Below are positions 1 through 10,300 of a stretch of DNA of 12,110 nucleotides, piece after piece (within the stretch, counting starts at the first letter, position 1; every line of letters starts with the position of its first letter). Made by a program: the position numbers and the translations under genes. A model generated the notes under the pieces. The model was not told the origin of the DNA and did not search any database. It saw only the letters and a list, made by a program, of their open reading frames with translations. Source of the DNA: Phoronis ovalis (lineage: Eukaryota; Phoronida; Phoronidae). The stretch is taken from positions 1-12,110 of the forward strand of contig JAOXYB010047680.1 in assembly GCA_028565635.1 (NCBI GenBank). The letters are read 5' to 3'.

Positions 1-100
1 CAATTTATAACCCGTTATTTTGATATATAACTCTTTGTAATTTACTTATTAACCAGATCGCTATTGGAGGAAAATTAAATTGAACATGGGATTTTTTCAG

Positions 101-138
101 TGGTGCGCGAATATCTGACACAACGTCAAACTAAACAG
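101..138 (+). CDS. Candidate small upstream exon
   Basis: A pyrimidine tract ending in CAG (91-100) precedes 38 bases that end at a CAG|GTTCAG donor. Read with two bases completing an earlier codon, it gives VREYLTQRQTKQ with no stop and finishes exactly on a codon boundary, which is the phase the acceptor at 1114 needs. It is locally richer in G+C than its surroundings. The peptide is polar and would extend the cytoplasmic tail. No homology supports it, and an exon this short can arise by chance, so it is only a candidate. A transcript read joining 138 to 1115 would settle it. Confidence 0.33.
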
Positions 139-1114
139 GTTCAGTTTATACCACCACATGACACTGTAAATATTGTTTCTCTCGTGTTTCTAATCTTGCA
201 AAGGACAATGTCGCAGATTACCCACCTTGTCACATAGACTGATCTTACAATCTCAAGGTTGCAAAAACTGCTACTCTGTCATATTTTCACAAGATGGGAC
301 AACTTGCATTGCCGATAGCAATGAAACGCGCCTACCAAAATATCATCAGAACATGATATATATTTAAGTTTTCTTTAAAAAAGATACACGCGGCATCGTT
401 GTTGTGTTATTGTAAACGGTAGCAATAAATAAATTTTCAAAATTTAAAACAAAATTATTGTATTTGATAAGTAGCATACAGATTAGCATACAAATTTTAC
501 TCCAGACTTATAACATTTTATTAAAATTACAAAATATTTCGTAAAAAGCGTAAAAGTGCATATTTAATTAAAATTCCTCAAACACAAAAAAATGCTTATA
601 CACTGTTCGCATCAAAAATCTTAGATAATAATAATTTTCGTAAACTAAATGTATATGCCGATAATGTTAATAATGACTTTTTGGCGACAATGAAATACAA
701 TTATTTGTTTTGTTACATCTGTCCGTTTTACAGTACTAGGTTTTCAGAAGAATCTAAGCTAAGACTACGTAGTTTTTTTTGCGATACACGCGGTATCACA
801 AAGTATATTATATGACTATTTTTTTAATCCCTTGCTCCGTTAACATATTAGTGACCAACAACACTCGACCATGACGGCAATTTGATACATATTTATGTAT
901 AAGCGAGTTTTTTTTTTATTCAGGTACTTTCTTATCAATAATTTGGAATCATTTCAATAGGTACGTTAATGATTCCAAAACGTTTTTCTTTATCTAAACA
1001 TCAGAAAAAAACATTTTATTGTACACAAGTTTCAAAACCGTATAATAACCGTATATCGATAGTGTTTAAATAATTGTAATATACATAAATAATTTATTAT
1101 TTTTTATATTCCAG
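139..1114 (+). other. AT-rich noncoding, upstream of signal-anchor exon
   Basis: No convincing exon or RNA gene is seen. It is presumably intron if the start codon lies further left, because the frame of the 1115 exon has no ATG between the nearest upstream in-frame stop (TAA at 1067) and the acceptor. Short ATG-initiated frames in the region end quickly without a usable donor. It contains one half of an imperfect 15-base repeat pair (383-397 and 783-797). The polypyrimidine-ATTCCAG acceptor for the next exon is at its right end. Confidence 0.55.
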
Positions 1115-1319
1115 GACCGGCTAAGCTTTGTGCCTCGTCTAGATAAAACGTTAGTAGGAAAAGAAGATTCACGCGTAGCGTCTATATCATCAAGTAGTAG
1201 CGACGGTATACTATACACTAAACGCAAAAGGCGATTTACAACGGAACAATGTTTGATAACATTTATAGTTTTAGTTTTAGCCTTGATTGGCGCAATACCG
1301 GGGTCCACTGCATTGACAG
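1115..1319 (+). CDS. Exon: cytoplasmic tail and signal anchor
   Basis: The acceptor TATATTCCAG ends at 1114 and the donor ACAG|GTAATC starts at 1320. The exon encodes 68 residues and leaves one base (phase 1). Residues 1-35 are polar, with a serine run (25-29). A basic cluster, KRKRR (36-40), sits just before a hydrophobic stretch (about 46-66, from CLITFIVLVLALIG to near STAL). Positive charge on the N-terminal side and a long preceding tail favour a type II signal anchor with the C-terminus outside. A cleaved signal peptide is less likely because of the long tail, though small residues (GST) follow the hydrophobic core. The exon has no ATG in frame, so translation starts in an earlier exon. 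Its link to the MAM exons is inferred: the phase is compatible across a 3.65-kb intron, but no domain spans that junction. Confidence 0.7.
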
Positions 1320-4300
1320 GTAATCATATTTATATATTTAACATTTGAAAATATAGTAAGTTTTTTGATATGCTTTCCTCTGTTGGGGAAAATTCCAGCA
1401 ATGTACCCTATAAGTATAGGATGTATATATCCCGCGGCATGTATTTTGATATTCAAAAATATTTCTCCATGATGTGGATGATAAGGAACACGTTTTAAAA
1501 GATGTATAAGGGATTCATCGACGTCGCTCAATGCAACATAAAAACAATGATGACAATAATTTGAACAATACGAGAAATAACATTCACAAACCTTTGATAA
1601 TCTCGTTATATATACTGCTATGCACATTTAGAATATAATACTGTTTGCTGTGATATAGTTATTCGTTACTACACAATGAGCTAAATAAAAGGCAATCTAT
1701 GCCGCATATAAGTTTAAAAATTGTTGCATGATAAGAAACAACAAGTCCCGGCAACAACTTGAAGTATTACGCATACTCTGGCGCCGTCTGATGGACACAA
1801 TAAGATGTGTCTATGCAGAAAGTTATCGCAACCTATGGGTCGCAATCGTTATAAATTACTAAATTTAGTTCGAGTTATGTTAAGCTGAGAATATTGCATC
1901 TGTTGGAAGAATAAAACATTCTTAACAAATAAATTCATAGGAAAAGTTGCGATTAGCAAAACATAAATACAAATCGAGTGAACGTTATGAATGTCATACC
2001 ACTCCTAAATTAAGTCAATCCCATTTTATTATTGGTGAAAAAAAGTACTTCGGCAGCTAGGTATAGCTCTAACGACGTACAAATTTAACAAGGAAGTGAT
2101 GAACCAATAAACATATGACTATTATTCATAATTTGTTTAACTGCCAAAATCGCCCCAAAAAAAAACTTTGATAGCAACATCAACTTTTTATTTTAAAAAA
2201 ATTAACGCCTTTATGTATCTTATTATATAACTATAATTCCTTTGACCTGTTGTTATATAAACGCGCCCTCTACCGAGTAACATCTTGAAGTAAATGGCGT
2301 CAATTTCGGTTGCAACTAAATCTTTGAGTTTTGATGATGGTGATACCTATGGCTATGCGTCCATAACCTAAACTTTTCATATACAGTGATTATTGAGGTA
2401 CTGGTTAGATTCTTTGTGCAATTTCGGAGTCGGAGTAAACTTCTATTGATAGAAAACTTTAAATAAAACTCTGGTCGCATGACATATCAACCCCGCATCA
2501 ACCACCTTTGTTGATGGAGAGAGGTCATTCTAGACGGGACTGCAGTAAAGTCTCAGGCGTGCCTCAGAGGACTGTTCTTGCTCCTCTTCTTTCACTACTA
2601 TACATCAATGACATTGGTGAGAATGTTGGAATGCAGATCTCCATATACAGTCGTCCTGTAATGTATGCACGGTACGGGGAGCAGGCCTTTAATATTAGTC
2701 CGAAGGCCCGCTAGTCCGAAGGTCCACTAATCGAAAGGTTCCGATGAGTAGTATAAAAAAGGGTGTTGAACAAGAAATAAAAATGTACATTCAAAATTGT
2801 TTCAATCGTTTTTTTACAGTTTTTAGAGGTTAATCAAACTTTATACATTTTAAATTTATCAATTTTTTAAGCTATATTTTTAGTTAATTAACATTAAAAG
2901 ATATTACAAACTTTTGACAAATTTTTAATGTAAACTGGTTTTTTTATTTATTTATTGCGAAAGCCTTCCCCCAAAACCCTCTTAAAAGGCTTCATTTAAT
3001 TTTTTGTCATACGATTTGTGCAAATAATAGTGAGAAAGTTTAGAAAAAAAACCCCGTATATTGCACGTTCATAAAAACCCAGAGCAAGCCACTTAACGGG
3101 TAAATAGGCCTTCAGTATTTTGATACGTCGCAGGGCCGTCAGACACTTTTTCAAAAGGGGGTGTGCCTGTGTCTCAGACCAGGGCTACTGAAGGGATCTC
3201 GCACACTGTGAAGCAGCATGTGGTGAAAGGTCCACCTGTGGTGTCCCCCTTCCATAATTGGCATGGGCCATTTTTTTAAAATATGGTTATATCCTCCATT
3301 TGAGCATAAAATCATCTTTCTAAATTGACTATAAAATCATAATTAAAACATTGTATGGTGCAAAATAAAAAATCAGTTTAGAGATCACAGGCCTACTTAA
3401 CCAGCGTAGACTCGAACTGTCAATATGCACTCATGCACCTGTTTCCTACACTCGAACCCTTTTTCCGGGTTTCGCACCGAAATTCTTGCTACTTGAACCA
3501 TCATTTCCGTAGACTCGTATAAGTTGCCAGGAACTCGTACAGATTTCCGGTGACTTGAACAGTAGGTCCGAGTCTCCAGAAATCTGTTTGAGTTCCTGGC
3601 AACTTGTGCGAGTCTACGGAAACAATGGTTCGAGTAGCAGGAATTTTGGTGTGAAACCTGGAAAAAGGGTTTGAGTGCTAGGAAACACATGCGCGAGTGC
3701 GGATTGACGGTTCGAGTCTACGCTGGTTAGGTAGGCCTGGATCAGCAGCACATTTTTTAAAAATTTATTAGAATACATTTTGTTTGACTGATAAAAAGGG
3801 GATCAGAAAAAAAATCGAACGCATCCATCCCAACATAAGCATTGCATTTATTTTGATTGCACAGTTGCACCAGCATGTACGTATATGGAAAACATTTCAA
3901 GCCTACTTGTAAATGTATTCATTGCAAATACAGTGTTCCTCAACTACAAGGCAAACTTTACTTATGAATCTAATCATTGTGAATACGGTGTACATCAATA
4001 ACAAACTAACTTGAAAGATATTAATAAGCTGACAACAGGGCCACCGTTTTGATTAAGCTTGAGTGATTGGAAATACATGTGCCAGTTGTAAAATGTGTTA
4101 CTCGAAGAATTTTGGTTAATAAATAGCAAACGAGGAGTCGAAATAATTGTAATGGTATCACCTGTGCAATTCTAAACTTATCTGCCTCATGTGTGTCATC
4201 TATTTAACTTTGCGATGCTATTCTTTTACCTCTCTGGATATCAAATGCTAAAGAAATTTTAATTTTGGAATATTAAATACAGCTAATTTATTGCCCATTT

Positions 4301-7300
4301 ACTAGTGTTCTAGTTTTAAGTTGAGCCTAAAATTTTACTATTTTAGTTTTGAATCATTTTTTTGGTAAAATACTTATTGTAAATACCATACACATTCTGA
4401 TTTCAGTGATATTCAAAAAGTTGGTTGAAAGCATCTTTTTCATACTTTCGTGTGTTTTTTCCGGTCACAGTGTACATGCATTTCTAAATAATGCTTTGAA
4501 GTTTCATATTTTGTGGGTGCATTTGGGTGAATCGTGCTAATTTTTTTTGTCTGTGTCATGTTTAAAATCATAATGTTTGGGAGCAAGAGAGGATAATCTT
4601 TCCACACCCATGGTGGCTCTTTGGTAATTATGTAACCTTCTGCCACTTCACTATATGCCCGATTTCATGATTTGGGCGTAAAGAAATGTTCCAATCATTT
4701 CAAAAGGGGGTGCATTCATACCTAATACACCACTCCATCTGATGGGGCCTGGGGTTATTAATGTGAAAGATTAATAGAAATTCTGACTAAGAGGACTTTC
4801 CATCATTTTCTTGAAGTAATGGTAGGTGGGAAGGTTGGACAAACTGTGCTGCATTACTGTAGTACCAGGCACACAGTCACATACTACATTTAACCATTCT
4901 GATCTTGATGAAAATCAGTCTAGTTATAGCTATAGTTGTAATATACTTCACTCTGTCACATTTTTTGTAGGCAGGAGTGCATTACCTCGTGGAGAACTTT
5001 TTTCACAAAAGACAAATTACAGTACTGCAACTCTGAATCCTACACCAACAGAATCTGCTAAAACACAAACTGTTTCAACTACAGCTTCGACTTCCCAGTC
5101 ACATATTCCTATTCCCACAACAGCACAACAGTCGGCTAATAGGATTGATTTATTTTATGAAGTCATCACAGATTTTATTAACAGTTATAATGAACATGAC
5201 GCAAGTGGAAACACATTTTTAAACTTTTTGATTCAAAGTATATTTTTGCGAGAAGGTGAGTAATTATAGATTAAGCTTACAATTGTCAATTTTGCATATA
5301 TTTAAATTCAATCAAATAGAACTTTCAGCAATTTAACTCGAACTGATACTAATTGGTATGACTTATCATTACGTGGCCACTGCCATCTACTTGTAACATA
5401 TGAAACAAATGTTATACTGTATGGCATATAAAGTTCTTATGTCTTATTATATTTTTATGGTGGGCAACATCTAAAAGATGATACCATAACATATATGAAA
5501 TATGTTGTAAGTGTCCGTCTGTGTGTACAGTCATTAGCCACTTTCTTCATGATACACTAACACCAGTTCAGACTACGGTGGACTAGCACCTTTAAGCTTA
5601 TCCCTGGATCGTGATAAGAAATGAAATGGAGATAATGAAGCCACGCTGTAATGTTCAAATGTTTGAAAGTGTAGTTTATAAATGTTTTCGAATAGCCATG
5701 AATTCAAATGCAAAGTTAAATTCTACACATTAGATAGCTACAAATCAATGAATTATACAAAAATTCAAAATAGTACAGATTCTGAAAATTTGCCCATCAT
5801 AAGGCACACCCAGACTTGTAACCGGGTAAATGATGTGCCAAGTAAATACAAGTACTTTTTGATGTAATCAGGTTGGATGAAACTGAATTTTAACTTTTCC
5901 AAAAAAAGACTTGTTCAAATAACAGACTAGCTCTCGGCATGTGTTAATAAGCACAGCTAGTATGTGAGCTTCAGAATCAGTCTGTCGGGATATGACAATG
6001 CGTATCATAACAAGCATGTTAAAGTCCTCAGTACAGTTAGTTTCTGAGATTGGCTCCAAAGGTATCTTGGTAAAACATTATGCTTTGTCAAAGGCACACT
6101 GTATCCAGTGGTTTGTTTTACATGACTTGTGTATAACTTCAGGAAGCTGCTTCGCAACTAATTGCACTGTGTGTAGCTAAACACCTCTTTGCCTCTGTAT
6201 ATGTGCAACTATGTGATGGATATCTTTGCACTGCAGACCTCTTGTCCTTATGAATGACTTTTTGTATATCATGTATTGTTGCTTCTCTAGGATCTGATAA
6301 TGACACTGCGACTTCATCAACTCCAACTCCTGTCACAGTACATACTCCTCCAACCACGACACCTGTACCTACCTTAACTCCATGTTCTACAGTTCCACCT
6401 AATGATTTTGGTAAGTAAATATTTGTCATAAGACAAAAATTGGCATTTACATTAACAGCAAAACATATAAAATGTAAGAAATTTATTTTTCTGAATGCTC
6501 TGTTTTCAAATACTCTAAAAATTTAATGTAATGTGTTAAAAATATTTCCAACTTACCATCTACCGTCAACTTTGGGCAGATGTGTATACAAATTTTTTGA
6601 ATAGTGACGATGTATTCAACGTAATCTAGCAAAAGTATATAGCATTGGCCATGAGAATCAGGGTGATACAGCAATGAACATAGAGATGCCCGTAAGAAAT
6701 TGCATGCATACACAAATTGTAAAAAAAATTAACGCAATTGATCCAACAATTCACCATGCATGTGAATGAATTTTATGGTGAATTGTAGGATAGAACATCT
6801 TCATAAAATATGATGAATTATGGAATTGATTGGGTTCATGTGCTAGACACCCTGCTAATGAACAAATAATTACAAAATAATGCTGTGAAAGTATAATGAT
6901 CCAGGAAAAGTATATACTAGTACATATAATACAGTTACTTTTGTTTTGGACAAGATTTTTAATAAATTTTTTCAGAATTCCTTGATATTTTTTAGCTTCG
7001 GTTTTAAACTGTGACTTTGAAAGTTGTTGCTACTTTGAAAGTAATGAAGCTGCGAATGCTACACAGACAGAATGGAATCTACAGAGTGGATCTACCCCAT
7101 CAGTTGGAACTGGGCCTAAACAGGATCACACAAGCATGGATTCAAAAGGTTAGTTCTTAGTTGACTTACTTCACTCTAAGGTAGCGAATATTGTTTGGCA
7201 GAATTTAGTCACACTTTACACTTTAAGTTAAAATTTAGAAAATTAAATGAAAAGATAGACATAATTAAATGAAAAGATAGACAGGCAAAAGTATATTTAT

Positions 7301-10300
7301 TTTGAAAGTATACAACTCATACTTTCTAAATTTGTAAGTTATTTTTCTCTGAGTATGTCATGTAACCTGTGCGGTTACCATTTTCAGTTAAACTTTAGGT
7401 TTTTGAAATGTAAATTTCAAAGGAATATACATCAAAAACAACTACACAGTTGAAACTCTGCACAGGAGATCAGGAGGCTTTTGACTTATATTCTTAAAAA
7501 TTAAAGTTTTAACTCAAAATAGCTAGTTGCTATACAGGTCACATGACCTACTCAGAGAAAAATAACTTTCAGATTTAGAAAGTTTGAGTGGTATGCTTTC
7601 TAAAATATATACTTTATGCCTCTCTTTTCATTAAATAGCTAAATAGTGTGATGGAATTGTTCCGAACCAAATATTTGCTACCTTCAGAAATATGTTCCTA
7701 TTCTATGAACACGTACCAGTTTATTTTGTGTTTTTTTCCGTATTACTGACATATCTCAATAAATGATTTTGATATGACTGTTGGTAACAGATAAATACAT
7801 TCAGTGCATTAAACAAATTTAAATTATTCACCTCATGGATTCTAATGTTAGTATCAAGTTCTGTTTCAGCAATTGTAACCTTTTACTTTTCAGGGCATTA
7901 TGTGTATGTTGAAGCAAGCGAAAAATACAGCTATCCTTCTGCTAGACTTACTTCAGCATCCTTCAACTTAACTGGACCACTTTGCCTCAATTTCTCGTAT
8001 CACATGTATGGCCAAGATATGGGAGCTTTAAAAGTTTTCCTGGAATCCAGTAATGGTTTGTATTCTGAACCAATTTTCCATGCACAAGGCAATCAAGGCG
8101 ATCAGTGGCATCAGGCTGAAGTAGATGTTAAATTGCAGCATGATAATATTAGTTCTCCGACAGAAGCCAAACTTGCATTTTATGGAGATGTTGGTTGTAG
8201 CTTTGCAAGTGATATCGCAATTGATGACATAGCTGTTGTTGGAGGGCTTTGTCCAAACCAAGGTACTTGACATGAACATTAATTTGTGCCATGACATGTT
8301 AAACTTGCTTTAGAGGCAAGAAAGCAGAATGATAAGACTAAAGTATGATTTCGTGGCGTTTTAATTATAAAATAAGTTATAGTGTTTTACAGACTGAAGT
8401 GTATTTTAAATCAGAGGTGCATGAAATAAACATGCCTTTAATGAAACTGTGGCGCATTATGTTTGACTGATAAAATCATCTTGATGCTAGGATAAAAGTG
8501 ACATCAAGATTAAGAAAATTTAATGTAGTAGTCATGAAACTCTGTTTATCTAGCCTTACCTGTTATGAAAGTTACTCACTATAATATCTATAGCATAGAA
8601 AATTATCTTTGGCTTCACACTTAAACATGTAGCTACAGTAGGTAATTTAAAATTACAATTATACTGTTCTTCTACAGGGTCTCACATTCAGTCATGCCAG
8701 TTAGTGACTGAGCACTAAAGTTCACATTATTCTGTAAAACACTTTTTTTTAGCATTAAGTGTTTCTGTTTTCAGCTCCACCTGGTTGTGATTTTGACCAG
8801 AATAATTACTGTAACTTTTCCGTGCTTTCGTATACATCATACACATGGCGTCTTAACAGTGGAAGTACACCTAGTTCCAATACTGGACCAAACTCTGCAC
8901 ACAATGGTATGTCAATAAATATCTTCTGTATAATTGAGATCCAAATAATCACCATTCTCTAGGATGTTATAAGAACATTTTGTAAAAAAATATCTTAAAG
9001 TTTCCTACAGGTGCCAAAACTAGATTAAAAGTACTTCTAATAATGTAATGTGTAGTCGTGTAATTTGTTTTCTCTTGATTTTCCATCATTGCCTGACGTA
9101 CTGTACTGTGTTTCATCAAAACCCTCTGGTAAACATTTTTAATTGGTAGAAATTCTCATGTGTTCATAAAGCTCATTCTGAAGGCATAATTTTTGTAACA
9201 TCCATGAATAAAACTGATTATATGCTACACCCTATCTACAATGGAGATGAAGTCAGAGAATACGATGCTTTGTGTTAGTTTTTCTTGTGTAACGTGTAGA
9301 AAAACAAAATACCTGCATTGGTACACAACAATAACTTGTACAACTATAGTGTGTTTATAGTTTTCTGTAAGAACCATTTGTTGGCATGAGATAATACAAA
9401 TTAAAATTATTAACCTTGTCAAAATTCCCGTTTCTTATTAATTGTTAACCTTGTTAAAATTCCCATTTCCCTGAACTGACTGTAAAATTCTGAAAGAAAT
9501 ATTCATAGATTATCAAATGGAAAGCCTTGAAGATATGCTGCGCCATGTAAAATGAACTCAAAATCTGACTTTGTTTTATACGACAATAAAATAAGCAATC
9601 CTTTTGTAGGTCTCTATTATATTTATACTGAAGCTTCATCGAGATTAACTGGTGCTAAAACCTATCTAAAAAATCCATTTGGTACTTACAGAAGGAACAT
9701 GTGTCTTCAGTTTTATTATCACATGTATGGCAGCTCTATGGGTAAGTGACTAACAGTTAACTGTTAACATAGTAGATGCTCCTCAAGGGTTGTTCCATAA
9801 TTACAATTGTTAATTTTTTTTTAAAATTTTATTTTTGAAACTGTTTGGTAGATTTTATAACACAGATATTGGTGTCTTTTCTCACGAAACTGGACAGTCA
9901 CAGGTGTTACAGCTATTCTAAATTTATAAGTCAGAGTAATATATCCAAACTATTTCTTGAATATTCAGACCTACCGCCCAAAGTTTTCTAAATTAACTAT
10001 TTGTTTTCAATGTTGGCTTCAAAATGCAAAAAACCTGTAAAATTTCTTATTTAACATGTTAAAAAATGTTTAAAATGAAAGATTTACATTTTTTCTCCGG
10101 AGATTATTATATGCAGCTTGACTATGTCATAACTCCTGTGGTTAGTGTCTAAGTTGCTTACAAGCACTTTAAGAGTAACCATATTTCAATCATATATATA
10201 ATTGTGCTATATATAGTAAATAAAAATATGGGTATGTCATGTGCAGAAATGATTATAAATATATTTGTATCCATATACTAGGAACATTAAACGTTGTCCT

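Larger units (their letters stand above)
1320..4970 (+). other. Large first visible intron (3.65 kb) with repeat relics
   Basis: This interval runs from donor GTAATC to acceptor TTTTTTGTAG. It is AT-rich and has no exon that I can support. Within it lie a decayed reverse-transcriptase fragment (about 2500-2670), a three-copy 16-base tandem repeat (2696-2743) and a 361-bp palindrome (3383-3743). The stretches 1320-2495, 2745-3380 and 3745-4970 show no recognisable gene; short open frames there lack domain signals or codon-like composition. Two short exact words in it recur elsewhere in the window (3781-3796 with 8460-8475, and 3149-3163 with 4698-4712), suggesting further transposon debris. 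An unrecognised small exon inside it cannot be excluded. Confidence 0.7.
7149..7893 (+). other. Intron inside MAM1, hosting a foldback element
   Basis: This interval runs from donor GTTAGT to acceptor TTACTTTTCAG. Most of it is occupied by the inverted repeat at about 7175-7688. A second in-frame AG (TTTCAG ending at 7869) lies 24 bases before the chosen acceptor and would add eight codons. No other gene is seen. Confidence 0.85.

Noticed and set aside
1277-1627. 116-codon minus-strand open frame
   Set aside because: It overlaps the signal-anchor exon and intron, has no domain signal, and its composition looks random.
3109-3194. Inverted 9-mer pair (CCTTCAGTA and TACTGAAGG)
   Set aside because: The stem is short with a loop of about 70 bases; it is likely chance or part of unidentified repeat debris.
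3397-3690. 97-codon minus-strand open frame
   Set aside because: It lies wholly within the palindrome; its openness comes from the repeated units, and it has no recognisable domain.
4826-4970. Upstream extension of the stalk exon (open frame from 4826)
   Set aside because: The frame is open by chance up to the acceptor at 4970; the pyrimidine tract and phase match place the exon start at 4971.
4971-5255. SEA domain in the stalk
   Set aside because: Type II proteins often carry one, but the exon lacks the expected strand pattern and the G-S-x-x-x cleavage motif.
5682-5867. 61-codon plus-strand open frame in the intron
   Set aside because: No splice-phase match, no domain, and AT-rich composition like the rest of the intron.
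6139-6429. 96-codon minus-strand open frame rich in Gly and Val
   Set aside because: It is the antisense shadow of the Thr/Pro-rich linker exon at 6291-6410.
3781-8475. Exact 16-base word TGTTTGACTGATAAAA at 3781-3796 and 8460-8475
   Set aside because: It is AT-rich and isolated, with flanks that do not match; chance or minor repeat debris cannot be separated.
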